Origin: DATMRF01 sp035566435
Lineage (GTDB): Bacteria > Verrucomicrobiota > Verrucomicrobiia > Limisphaerales > UBA8199
Direction: 5' to 3'
Length of the DNA: 64,000 nt
Assembly: GCA_035566435.1 (NCBI GenBank)
Contig: DATMRF010000143.1
Coordinates: 1 to 64,000 of the forward strand
Shown: positions 1 to 9,116 of the stretch, piece after piece
Layout of the letters: each line of letters starts with the position of its first letter
Position numbering within the stretch: the stretch's first letter is position 1
The notes under the pieces: generated by a model
What the model was told of the DNA's origin: nothing
Seen by the model: only the letters and a program-made list of their open reading frames with translations
Databases searched by the model: none
Made by a program: the position numbers and the translations under genes

Positions 1-215
1 CGCCCGGAAAAAGCAAAGCTGGCCCTGGTCGCCTGGAAGAGTTGGCTTTCCTGGACTCATTTCAATTTCCTTTGGCTGCACTCTGAACCCCCCATAGTTC
101 GCCACTCCCCATGACGTCTCAAAACCTTTTGAGACAGTCTCGGGACAGCGTCCCTACCAAGGGTCCCTACCAGCACCCAAGCGGCGCGTTGAGGACAACG
201 CGCCCTACCTTGGCG
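1..215. other. Left edge, no supported gene
   Basis: The first 215 bases hold no gene I can support. A short open stretch enters from the left edge in frame 1 and stops at 112-114, but its translation is Trp/Phe-rich and resembles nothing I know. Nested palindromic sequence fills 120-210, just downstream of the first permease gene. Confidence 0.4.
183..204. repeat. Palindrome GGCGCGTT...AACGCGCC, dispersed family
   Basis: A 22-base element with arms GGCGCGTT and AACGCGCC and a six-base centre, followed by CCTACCTT. A near copy with the same flank lies at 42471-42492, more than 42 kb away and next to an unrelated gene. Here it sits 12 bases past the stop of the minus-strand permease gene, so it could act as a transcript end. 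It has no T-run, so an ordinary intrinsic terminator is unlikely. Confidence 0.6.
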
Positions 216-1799
216 CTACCGCGCGATGACAGGCGGCACTGCGGTGGGAGGTGGGAGGGACACTGGAATGGCGGCCTGGTATTGTTGAGCTACCAACCGA
301 CGCAGGTCCTGCTGACACCGGCCCGCACCCCAAGCGATGAGCAATAAGTCAGCAAGCGTATCGGCCCAACAAAGGGCCGAGGGGAGGATGAGCACAAACA
401 GAATCGTGAGGGCGGGCGCGAGCGCGGGCCGTTTCATGGTGAGGGCCAGCCCCATGCCTACCCAGCAAATCGCCAACAGGTCCAGCGCCATCCGAACGCT
501 ATACACGCCGCTGATGAATGAGTACGGCAGGGCGGCCCTCAGCGGCTGAAGATCCCTGCTGACAACGGCGGACGTCACTCGCAGCGCCACCGGAGTCAAC
601 AACAGGGCGAGAAACGTGAGCAGCGGTCCCAGAAAGCTCCGCCACAAAGCCAGCAGCTGGCCTCGGATGATCTCGCGGTGCGTCAACGGCGTGCAGAGGA
701 GCAGTTCCAGCGTTCCGTTCTTGCGGCCTTCGGCAAAGAATCGACAAGCCTCGAAGGCGAAGAGCAATTTGAGCACAAAACCGAGCGTGATCACGGCATA
801 GCCGCTCAGGACCGACAGGGCCGTCTCCCCACTCCACACAAAATCGGTCAAGAGCACCACGGCCACCGCGATAGCCCAGAGGGCCACGATTCCCCACGCC
901 CGCCACTGGATGCCGAGTTCGTTGCGTCTTAGCCAGAGAACAGGGTTCGCCGATAACAACTCGGCCCGAGCCCTGGGTTGAGGCGAGGCTTTTCGGTGAT
1001 TCCAATGCCCTGCCTTCGGCCCCGCCAGGTTCACGCCAACCTGCCAGGTGCGCGGCAGCACGGCGCTGGCGAGCGCCAACCAGGCCCAACCGACCGCATG
1101 CGATACGGATAAACTCGCCCAGTAGGTGGTGCGGTACGCCGGGAACAGCGCGGCGGTCGAATACACAAAAGGGCTGACTGGGCTCATCCAGGCCAAGGCC
1201 GCACCGGTGCGCGGCCAATTGTGTTGCGCGCCCCAATGCGCCAGCGCCGGCAAGGCCGCCGCCGCGAGAATGAGCACACCCAGCGTGTTGCCCATGGCTC
1301 GTTGCGAATCGCGCATGCAAGCCGAAAGGCAGAGCCCGACGGCCAGCGAAAAGAACAACGCGTTGGCCAGCGCGAGAGCCATCCGCCAAAACTCCTCCCC
1401 GGTCACACCGCCCAGCAGCAACGGAAGCGCGGTCATGGGCAGCAACGCCAACAGCGCGTAAAAGGCATTCAAGGAAACGGCGGCGAACTTACCCAGCACG
1501 ACATCATATCCCTTTAAATCGGTCAGGAAGAGCAGCCCGAGCGTGCCTTCACGTTTTTCCTCCGTAAACAAATGCGCGGTGAAAAACACCCCGGCCAACA
1601 GGCATAGCCCGAAGGCGTAGAAGGTCAGGACCGAGAACATCGGGGCGCCCGCGCTGCGGCGTCCGCCCAGCGAAATGAACGCCAGTGACACGAAGCTCAT
1701 GCCCATGGCAATGACCGTCGTCCACCAGCGCACGCGGAAGGTGCTCCGCCGCCGCGCCGCGGCCCGGAGTTCACGGTGCACTATGAGCAGGAAGGTCAT
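216..1799 (-). CDS. ABC-2 type transporter permease, fused two-half form
   Basis: A 527-residue polytopic membrane protein. It has two similar halves, each with the conserved cytoplasmic motif of ABC-2 permeases: E-K-R-E-G-T-L followed by LLFLTDLKGYD near residue 80, and GTLELLLCTPL with a following EIIRGQ near residue 375. It would form the membrane part of an ABC exporter, moving substrate with energy from a separate ATPase that is not in the window. The start at 1799 is chosen because it aligns with the start of the paralogue upstream (MTFL.IV.REL); an upstream in-frame ATG would add 22 atypical residues. It follows the paralogue by 277 bases that contain a CGCAAA-type inverted repeat. The substrate cannot be read from the sequence. 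Confidence 0.85.
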   Translation of the reverse strand: MTFLLIVHRELRAAARRRSTFRVRWWTTVIAMGMSFVSLAFISLGGRRSAGAPMFSVLTFYAFGLCLLAGVFFTAHLFTEEKREGTLGLLFLTDLKGYDVVLGKFAAVSLNAFYALLALLPMTALPLLLGGVTGEEFWRMALALANALFFSLAVGLCLSACMRDSQRAMGNTLGVLILAAAALPALAHWGAQHNWPRTGAALAWMSPVSPFVYSTAALFPAYRTTYWASLSVSHAVGWAWLALASAVLPRTWQVGVNLAGPKAGHWNHRKASPQPRARAELLSANPVLWLRRNELGIQWRAWGIVALWAIAVAVVLLTDFVWSGETALSVLSGYAVITLGFVLKLLFAFEACRFFAEGRKNGTLELLLCTPLTHREIIRGQLLALWRSFLGPLLTFLALLLTPVALRVTSAVVSRDLQPLRAALPYSFISGVYSVRMALDLLAICWVGMGLALTMKRPALAPALTILFVLILPSALCWADTLADLLLIAWGAGRCQQDLRRLVAQQYQAAIPVSLPPPTAVPPVIAR

Positions 1800-1840
1800 G
1801 CGTTTCGGGCGGCTGGTTCGTAACGATTCAAACCAAATCC

Positions 1841-2006
1841 TTAACGCAAAGGCGCAAAGAGGCAAAGACGCAAAGGGTCCAAGGAATCAGGGTCTAGAGA
1901 GCAGGTTCGTCGAGGCCTCACTGGGAGCTGAGCCTATTGTCTGAGGTAAAGCCCGGTTTCTGCCTTTGCGACTCTGCTTCTTTGCGTCTTTGCGTCTTTG
2001 CGTTAA
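1841..2006. repeat. Inverted-repeat element with CGCAAA-type arms
   Basis: The left arm (1841-1877) begins TTAACGCAAAGGCGCAAAG and carries further CAAAG-type units. The right arm (1961-2006) is made of the complementary units and ends TTTGCGTTAA. The arms enclose about 83 bases with no open frame. Terminal TTAACGC/GCGTTAA ends and a non-coding core give it the look of a small MITE-like element. It lies exactly in the gap between the two permease genes. No target-site duplication is obvious. Confidence 0.65.
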
Positions 2007-2076
2007 AGTCCCATTGCTCAGACACGGCAAAGCGCAATCGAGAGAGGCTTCGAATTTCCGAGGCCTGGACGCGGCC

Positions 2077-3723
2077 TTATCTTGCAGCACCCAGCAGCCG
2101 TTTCCAGAAACCTGAGGCGGGAGAATAACGCTGCTGGGCAACGACCCGAAACTGCGTGAGCAACTTGTGCCGGGCCCAAGCTCCGAACCCAACATCCGCG
2201 GCCAGGCCCAGAAAAAACCATAAGCCGACGAAGAATCCCCAGCCGGGGTTCGGTGACGGCCGCGGGTTGATGGAAACCAGCACCACGAGCAACAGGACCA
2301 AGGCGAAGACGCCCCAAGGGAGGAAGAGGATTGCGGCCAAACTGCTGCCGGCGGCGCGCGCCGGGTTCCTCGCGTTAAGCGCTTGCCATTGGCAAAGCCA
2401 GTAGAGGGCAACCAGGTCGGCCACCAGCATTGACATTCCGCCTGTCCACAGACAAAACCAAAGGGCGCGATCCTCGTTCAGGGCCGAGGACAGGATCGCG
2501 AACATGAGCACGCATTCGAGCGCCAGGACGACCAGGACGGGTCCCAGGAACTGGCGCACCAGCGCGAGCAATTGGCCCCGCAAAATATCGCGGACTCCGA
2601 GCGGTGTGCACAGGAGCAACTCCAGCGTGCCTGCCCGGCGCTCTTCCGCCAACTGTCGAGTTGCTTCATTCGCGAACCAGAACCGCAACAGGCCGTTCAA
2701 GAACAGCGCCGTCCCCACATACATGGCTTCGTTCAGCCAGTCGCGTTTGAACTTCGCCAGGCCCCATACCCAGACCGCGGCGAGGATACCCAGGACGGCC
2801 CACACCAACGCCGGCTTCAACCGAGCCCGCGAGGCCAGCCAGAAAAAAGGGTTGACGGCCAGCAATCGGCGGCGAAAGACGGCCCGATCGTTCGCGTTGC
2901 CGAAGGTCCAGGAGCGCCAGCGTTCGCGCCACCGGGGTATCCGAACGCCGCCGGCCTTGTCCTGCCAGGCCCGCGGTGTGGTCACGCTCGCCACCCCGAG
3001 AGCCAGGCAACCCAAGCCCAGCACAACCGCCTGCGAATACCAAAAAAGCGAGCCCACGGCCCGGTAGGAGCTGTCGAAGGCGAGATAATAGCCAAAGCCC
3101 GGGCTAGGCAGGAGGAAGCATGTCTCGACCCGCTTCGTTTTGCCAAGCGAAGCCAGAATGGCGCCCAAGCCTGGCAACAGCGCGGTAAGGAATAAGATCG
3201 TCAGCAGAGTGATGCCGGCGGAGTTGGTCGCCGAGCGGCACAGAGACGAGACCATGAGGCCCAGCGCCAGTGAAAAGAACAGGGTGTTGACGGCCACCAG
3301 CGCCATGCGCCCGAATTCACCAGGCGTGATGCCACCCATCAGCAGCGGCAGCGCCAGCACCGGCACCACGGCCACCACGGCGTAGAATGCGTTAAGGGAG
3401 TTCGCCGCCAGTTTGCCGAACACCACATCGTAGCCCTTAAGGTCCGTCAGAAAGAGCAATCCGAGGGTGCCTTCGCGCTTCTCGCCGCTCACACAATCGG
3501 AGGTCGCACGCACCCCGCTGACCAGCGCATACAGCACGGCCGCGCCCGTCAGGACTCCGAACAGTGTTGTCGCTATCACCTGCTGCGAGGCATTCTGCAC
3601 CATGAGGAACATCCACGTGCCGACAACGATCACCGCCAGGGCGGCGGCGCTGCGAACCCAGTAGGTGCTGCGGCGTCGTGACGCCACCCGCAATTCCCGC
3701 ACGACGATCGGCAGAAATGTCAT
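2077..3723 (-). CDS. ABC-2 type transporter permease, fused two-half form (paralogue)
   Basis: A 548-residue polytopic membrane protein, clearly paralogous to the one encoded at 216-1799: the N-terminus (MTFLPIVVREL), the EKREGTLGLLFLTDLKGYDV motif near residue 82 and the ERRAGTLELLLCTPLG motif near residue 365 all match. The repeated E-x-R-x-G-T-L signature marks two ABC-2 permease halves joined in one chain. The start at 3723 is the only ATG that gives the short basic N-terminus followed by the first membrane helix. The pair probably forms a heterodimeric export channel, or two related exporters, with an ATPase encoded elsewhere. A small lipoprotein gene lies 78 bases upstream on the same strand. 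Confidence 0.87.
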   Translation of the reverse strand: MTFLPIVVRELRVASRRRSTYWVRSAAALAVIVVGTWMFLMVQNASQQVIATTLFGVLTGAAVLYALVSGVRATSDCVSGEKREGTLGLLFLTDLKGYDVVFGKLAANSLNAFYAVVAVVPVLALPLLMGGITPGEFGRMALVAVNTLFFSLALGLMVSSLCRSATNSAGITLLTILFLTALLPGLGAILASLGKTKRVETCFLLPSPGFGYYLAFDSSYRAVGSLFWYSQAVVLGLGCLALGVASVTTPRAWQDKAGGVRIPRWRERWRSWTFGNANDRAVFRRRLLAVNPFFWLASRARLKPALVWAVLGILAAVWVWGLAKFKRDWLNEAMYVGTALFLNGLLRFWFANEATRQLAEERRAGTLELLLCTPLGVRDILRGQLLALVRQFLGPVLVVLALECVLMFAILSSALNEDRALWFCLWTGGMSMLVADLVALYWLCQWQALNARNPARAAGSSLAAILFLPWGVFALVLLLVVLVSINPRPSPNPGWGFFVGLWFFLGLAADVGFGAWARHKLLTQFRVVAQQRYSPASGFWKRLLGAAR

Positions 3724-3801
3724 GAAACATCCGGGCGAGAACGCTGGTGATTAGGGCTCGCGGGGACGCTCGCCCTCCCGGGAGATGGGGTCGCGGACGG
3801 G

Positions 3802-4188
3802 TCAGTGGTCACGAACCAGATCTCCCACAGCCGCCTCGCCGGCCACCACATCGCCAACGATATTGTCATCCAACTGCGGCCCGGTCACCCGCACCTCGCC
3901 AACCTTTAACCCCAGCCGATACACGCTCAGATGCTGGTCCAACGCGGGCAAGTGTCCGATGGGAAAGTTGAGGACAACGAATCTTCCGCCGGAATTGGTC
4001 CTCACCACCTTGCCCTGTAAACCGGCTTCAGGCGTCACAGTGATTTTGGGAGCTGAGGGCACCGTGTTGGTTCCGGATGGAAGACTACCCAAAGGCGTAA
4101 AGCCCGCTTCGGGAACAGCGGCATGCTTATGCCCGCAACCGGTGGCGACCAGCGCCCCTAGAAAAACCATGACAGCCAAATCGCGCAT
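3802..4188 (-). CDS. Small lipoprotein, conserved hypothetical
   Basis: A 128-residue predicted lipoprotein. It has a hydrophobic signal with lipobox ATGC (Cys18), a low-complexity Pro/Thr/Ser linker, and a compact C-terminal domain of about 70 residues containing G-R-F-V-V-L-N-F-P-I-G, V-Y-R-L-G-L-K-V-G-E-V and GDVVAGEAAVGD. The C-terminal domain looks like a short beta-rich fold; I recall similar tails in Verrucomicrobial lipoproteins but cannot assign a function. The start at 4188 is preferred because it opens directly onto the signal peptide; a longer reading to 4311 would overlap the upstream gene. The upstream gene on this strand stops 70 bases away, so the two could be co-transcribed. 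Confidence 0.72.
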   Translation of the reverse strand: MRDLAVMVFLGALVATGCGHKHAAVPEAGFTPLGSLPSGTNTVPSAPKITVTPEAGLQGKVVRTNSGGRFVVLNFPIGHLPALDQHLSVYRLGLKVGEVRVTGPQLDDNIVGDVVAGEAAVGDLVRDH

Positions 4189-4258
4189 GCCGCCAGTAAA
4201 TGCGCCTCGGCTGTGCCGGTCAACCCGCAATTCGCGCCAGGAAGAAATCGGGATCGGC

Positions 4259-7000
4259 TCAGGGGCCGACCAGCACCCGATAAAACCGCGAGCCGTTCGT
4301 CGCAGTTGCATCGACGATAGGAATCGGGCTCGTGAGGCTGTTGGTGATGACCAGGGTGTTCCAAATCCCTACAGTTAGATTCGTCTTGTACTGGACGGTG
4401 TAGTTAAGTCCGGGAGGGGCATTAAGCTGGAACTCGTAACGCTGGCCGGTCAACCGTGAGGCCCCAGTCAGGCTCGGGTTGCTTTCGGAAAAAGCGACAA
4501 AATATAGGTTGGTCATGTCGTCATAATAATCCACCCGGACAATACTGAGGCTCGACCAGTTGTACGTATTGGTGGCGGGATAAGCGTAGGAAGACGCGGC
4601 CGGGAAAATCTCCGAGTCCGCGAAATTCCCGTTTTGATCGATCAAGTCGATGCGATTAGTTCGGACGAAGGATGGCGTGCCGGCGACGGGATTGCCGAAC
4701 TGGTCTTTATAGGCCCACGAGAGTCCGCGCAGCAGGTCGCTGCTTACGTTGACGGTCGGCACTGGGACGAGCAGGCGTGAGTACGCCTGCGGATCGGGCA
4801 CGTTCAGGTTATTCGCGTTCGTGCGGTACGACACCGTCCAATTTCCGCCGCTGGCGCTCGAGGGATTCCGCACTGGCGGAGAGAAGTAATACACGTTCGT
4901 GCCGTCCTGAACCGCGCCGAACGAGGGGTCGGCGGGCGTATTGGTCAGACCGGAACCGGGAGGGCCGGTAAACAAGACGGTGTCCGAGCTGGGTGGGTTC
5001 GTGTCGTTGAGCACGTGGAAAATTGCGCGGTAATTCTTGAAGGAAACCGGGTAAGCGACGGTGGGGGTGGCGCTGTTGCCGAACTCGCCCACCACGCCGA
5101 GCATGTGCCGGAAAAACAGAGTGCCGACCGCTGGAGGGCCGACGACAAAGTTCAACGTTTGATTCCCGGTTGAGGTATCGGCGTTTTGACCGAACACGAT
5201 GCCATAGCCCCGCTGCGCCAGCCCCTGCGAATCGACATCCACATTCCAAACCCCGGGAAGGACCGGCATGGAGTAGTTCCCGCTCCCGTCCGTGGTAGCG
5301 CTCGCGTTGTAGTTTGTGCCGTTGATGAACGCGCCGCTGAATACGTTAAGCCCGCTGATCGGCGTACTCACGGCCGTCCTGACCCAGCCGGAAATCGTAC
5401 GCGTCGCGATGGGGGCGACGTAGTTGATGTTAGAAATACTGACCCCGTCAGTGACGTTTAAGTTAAGCTGCGGACCGACCACGTTAAACGAAGCGGCAGT
5501 CTGATTCTCGAGGGCAATGGTCCAAGCCCCTCCCCAAACCGCCAGCGCGAAACTGCCGTCGCTGGCGAGTGGCGCGCTGATGTTTTGATTACCATTATTG
5601 GCAAAGGCGAAGATCGTGCCGCTGCCGAGTGGGTTGTTATTGCTGTTCTTCGCCACGCCCGCCAGGTAAGCGGTAGCTCGTCGCGCGACGAGGTTGGTGA
5701 GGACCGCCTGGCCATTGGCGATGGTCACCTGCGCCTGTTGCAAAATGAGACCGTTAGGGAGGCCCGAGCCCTTGTTCCCGACCCCGACATACCAGGTGCC
5801 ATTCGCGACCGCCAAAAAATAATTCCCGCTCGCGTCGGTGTAACCCGTGCTCTGAAAGAGGTTGCCGCTGTCGCTGCCTGAGAGCTGCACTCCGCCGATT
5901 GGATTGTTCAGGTCATCCTTGAGGGTGCCATAAATGAGCGCCGTGCCAGGGATCGCCGGGATATTTACGCTGCTGACGTTGGCCCCGGAAACGGTCACCT
6001 GCACCTTATTCTGGTTACGCAGCCAACCGCCCAGCGCCAGCGAGTAGTCCGACGAGTCAAGTTTCCATTGACCGTTGATGACTCCTCCGCTGAAGTTGCC
6101 CGGCGCGTCACTGAAGACCGCGAAGTAATCGTTATTGCCCGACGTAATGAAAAACTGGGCTCCCGGCACCCCTACCCCGGTGCTTGTGTCCGCCACGGTC
6201 CCCGAAAGCGTGAAGGTGGCCGTCGAGAGCGGAACCCCCACGTTGGTGTTCGCGCCCGCGACCGTGACTTGAGGCGAAGTCATGAAATTCCCAACGTAGC
6301 CGGGCGTAAACCCGATCACCGAATAAGTGCCGTTGGAAACCCCGAGCGAAAAATGGCCGGCCCCGTCGGCTGCCGTACCCGCCACGAATTGATTGTCACT
6401 CCCGATTTGGACCAAAACGGCCGCCATCGCGAACGGAAGCGGCGCGCCCAGGCTGTTGGAAACCGTTCCTGTGATTTGCTGTGGGTGGGTGGCTTGGGTG
6501 ACAGTAAGGATCCCTTGCACTGCGGCAAAGTGCCCGACGGGACTCGAAAGTCTGAAAATCTGGCCTACACTGGCGCGCGAGAACTCCGGGGCATTGGCAA
6601 AATACAAGGTAGCGGTGATCTGGCCGTTTGCCGTCAGATCATTGTCACCCGGAATGTTTCCATTACGCACGCCGCCAATCGAGGTGACCTGGCCATCGGT
6701 CAGGCGGAAGCTCTGCACCAGCGGCTCGCCGGCATCGATGGCGCCGTTGGCATTCAGGTCCAGGAACCGCTCGACCAGCACCGTCTCGCCGTTGGTCAAC
6801 CCGGTAATTTGCAGCGTGATGTTCCCGGTATAGAGGTTGGATATCGTGCCCGGAGTCACCGACAGCGTCGCTGCCGTGGCTCGGCCGGGAACGCCGGCTA
6901 ACACGGCGAGCGCCAGGCCCAACAGCGCACCGGCCTTGCAAAACGCGCTCCGCCGCGCGGGTCCCGTCGCCCAAAAACCAAATGTTGTAAGAAGGTTCAT
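4259..7000 (-). CDS. Secreted multidomain protein with carboxypeptidase-regulatory-like repeats
   Basis: A 913-residue secreted protein. A signal peptide ends near the A-T-A-A site at about residue 43. From about residue 175 a series of Gly/Asn-rich beta domains begins with variants of I-x-G-T-V, followed by a D-x-x-G-x-Y/F hairpin (for example DGAGHFSLGVSNGTYSV). This is the pattern of carboxypeptidase regulatory-like or SdrD B-like domains, here about six in tandem. The last 60 residues form a module with N-Y-T-V-Q-Y-K-T-N-L and end in SRFYRVLVGP. The same type of tail occurs in the proteins encoded at 22809-26549 and 26751-29708. The protein is probably cell-surface or released. The start at 7000 is chosen because it gives a proper signal peptide. 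No catalytic motif is visible. Confidence 0.8.
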   Translation of the reverse strand: MNLLTTFGFWATGPARRSAFCKAGALLGLALAVLAGVPGRATAATLSVTPGTISNLYTGNITLQITGLTNGETVLVERFLDLNANGAIDAGEPLVQSFRLTDGQVTSIGGVRNGNIPGDNDLTANGQITATLYFANAPEFSRASVGQIFRLSSPVGHFAAVQGILTVTQATHPQQITGTVSNSLGAPLPFAMAAVLVQIGSDNQFVAGTAADGAGHFSLGVSNGTYSVIGFTPGYVGNFMTSPQVTVAGANTNVGVPLSTATFTLSGTVADTSTGVGVPGAQFFITSGNNDYFAVFSDAPGNFSGGVINGQWKLDSSDYSLALGGWLRNQNKVQVTVSGANVSSVNIPAIPGTALIYGTLKDDLNNPIGGVQLSGSDSGNLFQSTGYTDASGNYFLAVANGTWYVGVGNKGSGLPNGLILQQAQVTIANGQAVLTNLVARRATAYLAGVAKNSNNNPLGSGTIFAFANNGNQNISAPLASDGSFALAVWGGAWTIALENQTAASFNVVGPQLNLNVTDGVSISNINYVAPIATRTISGWVRTAVSTPISGLNVFSGAFINGTNYNASATTDGSGNYSMPVLPGVWNVDVDSQGLAQRGYGIVFGQNADTSTGNQTLNFVVGPPAVGTLFFRHMLGVVGEFGNSATPTVAYPVSFKNYRAIFHVLNDTNPPSSDTVLFTGPPGSGLTNTPADPSFGAVQDGTNVYYFSPPVRNPSSASGGNWTVSYRTNANNLNVPDPQAYSRLLVPVPTVNVSSDLLRGLSWAYKDQFGNPVAGTPSFVRTNRIDLIDQNGNFADSEIFPAASSYAYPATNTYNWSSLSIVRVDYYDDMTNLYFVAFSESNPSLTGASRLTGQRYEFQLNAPPGLNYTVQYKTNLTVGIWNTLVITNSLTSPIPIVDATATNGSRFYRVLVGP

Positions 7001-7113
7001 AATGTCACTTAATATTCCAGAAACGATGCACGCTGGATACGAGCACCCGGTGTGCCATACCACAAGTGCAAATTCTCGTTTGACCGGGGTCCCGCGTGAA
7101 CTAACTTTCTGGC

Positions 7114-7482
7114 ATGCAACACTCTGCGGGATTTCTGAAGCTCGTGGACCAGGAGCGGCCCCACGTGAAAGAGGTCACCGTTGAGCAGGCCCGGGAGCGC
7201 CTCGCCCGAAACCCTCAGGCTGTCCTGCTGGACGTCCGCGAGGACTCCGAATGGGCAAAGGGCCGCGCCAAACAGGCGCTCCACCTCGGCAAAGGCATTT
7301 TGGAGCGCGACCTAGAGATGACAGTGCCGGACCACGACCGGGAAATCATCATGTACTGTGGCGGTGGTTACCGGTCAGTGCTGACTGCGTCTGCGGCGCA
7401 GAAGATGGGTTATAGGAACGTTTATTCGCTGATCGGCGGCTACAAAGCACTTCTTCAAGCGCAATGGCCGTTAACGTTCTAA
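7114..7482 (+). CDS. Rhodanese-like domain protein
   Basis: A 122-residue single-domain rhodanese. It carries the LLDVRE motif near residue 45 and the active-site loop C-G-G-G-Y-R-S with the catalytic Cys82, which in this family carries a persulfide. It would act as a cytoplasmic sulfurtransferase; the acceptor is unknown. It lies head-to-head with the large secreted protein gene, 113 bases apart. Its stop codon overlaps the stop of the opposing gene (TAA at 7480-7482 against TAG at 7479-7481), so the two are tightly convergent. No strong ribosome-binding site precedes the ATG. Confidence 0.88.
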   Translation: MQHSAGFLKLVDQERPHVKEVTVEQARERLARNPQAVLLDVREDSEWAKGRAKQALHLGKGILERDLEMTVPDHDREIIMYCGGGYRSVLTASAAQKMGYRNVYSLIGGYKALLQAQWPLTF

Positions 7483-9116
7483 CGTGGCACAACCCCCGCC
7501 TCCGCTGGGCTCCATGGGCACGCGCGCCTCATGGCGTTCAACAAAGAAACCAGTTTCTCACGCCGGCACTCCCCCATCAGGCATACCTGAATCCAATTCC
7601 GCTTCTTTAAGTACTCGCTGTTGTAACTCACCAAGTACCCTGACTCCTGGATAAGGTCGCCAGTCTTTACAGAGTTCATGGTCTGGGGCAGGGCGAGCGT
7701 CACCACCGCAGGCGAGGCAACCTCGTCGGGGCCAACCAACTCAAACCCAAGCTCGCGCAGTCGCGGCCGAAGCCAATCCCGGAGTTGCTCCAGTTCAGCA
7801 AAGCGGTCATCCCATCGAACGCGCTTGACCGCAGCGTGCAACGCATGCAAGAGGTTCGACGAGAAGGTAAACGGAATTCCCGCCTGCGCCGCGTAATGCC
7901 CCAGATCGAGATACCGCGGCAAGCGCGGCGCCGACCACGGGAGTTCATGGTGGTAGAAAACCATCGAAACCCCCGGGTAGGAACGCAGTCCCTTGCCGCT
8001 GGAAGCGGACGCCAGATAAACTCCCTTCAAGTCAAGCGGCACGGTGCCGATCGAGCTCATGCAATCCACGCACAGCTTCAGGCGGAACTTCGCGCAAAGC
8101 GCTTTCAAGGCGTCGAGTTCGCTCAGCACGCCCGTCGAGGTTTCGCAATGCGTACACCAAAGCCAACCGAGGCCTGGTCGCTTCGCGACTGCTGCCCGCA
8201 CCGCGGCCAGATCGAAAGGAGCCTCCCAGGGAAATTCGAGGCCCTCGAAGTCCAATCCCATCCGGCGCGCGTGGTCCAGCAGCCGCTCGCCGAACTCGCC
8301 GTTGCTCAACACCAGCCCGGGCTTTCCCTCGAGCAAAAGCTGGCCCGCGATCACGTCGTTGGCCAGCGTGCCGGACCCGAGCAGCAGTTCGACCCGCCCC
8401 GCGCTGACGAGGTCGCAAAGAATTCGCTTTGTGGCCTGGAATTCCTTCACAAAACCTTCGCTGCGATGCGACTCCGGCGCCAACTCGAACGCGCGCCGGA
8501 CTTCGCGGCGCACCGTGACCGGACCGGGCAGGAAATTGACCGCGCTGGACTGGAAGAAGTGCGAGGGAGAAGTGCGAAGAAACTCGCGCGCCGTCGTCTC
8601 GAACGTCTCCAACGTGATGTACATGGGCTGGAACTGGGCTTCACCGGCGCCGACAAGCGGCCCAAAAGGCACGAACCCCAGGTGATGGTAGAGTTTAAAC
8701 TGGCGCGTCGTGCCCGAGATGATCGCAAGGTCATAGCCTTTTTCGACGCCGTGCTGCCACAGCAGCGCCAGGATGCCCTGCAACACCTGCGCGCCGCGGA
8801 ATTGTTTTTCGACGGCCAGCAAACGGATCTCACAGATTTTGCGACCGGCAGGCAGGAAGGATTCGAGGCCGGCCAGCTTTTGGTCCAGTGAAAATGGCCG
8901 GTTGCCGCGCACCGCCAGCATGCCGGCGAGCTTTTGCCCGCTGAGACAAATCAAGTAGGTGTTTTCGGAGTGAAACTTGTCCACCAGCCGGTGTGTCGGC
9001 GATTGTTGATGCTGGGGAATCTCCTCGACGAACGTTTTGTAGTTGAGCCGGTGGATTTGCTCTAACTCCCAATCTTCAGCGGCGAATTTAAAAACGAGTG
9101 ACGATTTTGAGGTCAT
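7479..9116 (-). CDS. GNAT acyltransferase fused to class V PLP aminotransferase
   Basis: A 545-residue two-domain protein. Residues 1 to about 180 form a GNAT-type acyltransferase: the segment RLLAVEKQFRGAQVLQG matches the acyl-CoA/ACP pyrophosphate-binding motif, followed by YHHLGFVPFG. Residues from about 190 form a class V aminotransferase of the alanine-glyoxylate / serine-pyruvate type, with a GSGTLAND cofactor loop, CVDCMSSIG, and ASASSGKGLRSYPG holding the probable PLP lysine K375. The start ATG at 9116 overlaps the stop of plsY (ATGA), so translation is likely coupled to it. The joining of an acyltransferase with an aminotransferase, coupled to a phospholipid acyltransferase, suggests modification of an amino-group-bearing lipid or metabolite. 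That role is inference. Confidence 0.85.
   Translation of the reverse strand: MTSKSSLVFKFAAEDWELEQIHRLNYKTFVEEIPQHQQSPTHRLVDKFHSENTYLICLSGQKLAGMLAVRGNRPFSLDQKLAGLESFLPAGRKICEIRLLAVEKQFRGAQVLQGILALLWQHGVEKGYDLAIISGTTRQFKLYHHLGFVPFGPLVGAGEAQFQPMYITLETFETTAREFLRTSPSHFFQSSAVNFLPGPVTVRREVRRAFELAPESHRSEGFVKEFQATKRILCDLVSAGRVELLLGSGTLANDVIAGQLLLEGKPGLVLSNGEFGERLLDHARRMGLDFEGLEFPWEAPFDLAAVRAAVAKRPGLGWLWCTHCETSTGVLSELDALKALCAKFRLKLCVDCMSSIGTVPLDLKGVYLASASSGKGLRSYPGVSMVFYHHELPWSAPRLPRYLDLGHYAAQAGIPFTFSSNLLHALHAAVKRVRWDDRFAELEQLRDWLRPRLRELGFELVGPDEVASPAVVTLALPQTMNSVKTGDLIQESGYLVSYNSEYLKKRNWIQVCLMGECRREKLVSLLNAMRRACPWSPAEAGVVPR

Noticed and set aside
1..114. C-terminal end of a plus-strand gene at the left edge
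   Set aside because: The frame is open from the edge but only 37 codons long, Trp-rich and without a recognisable motif.
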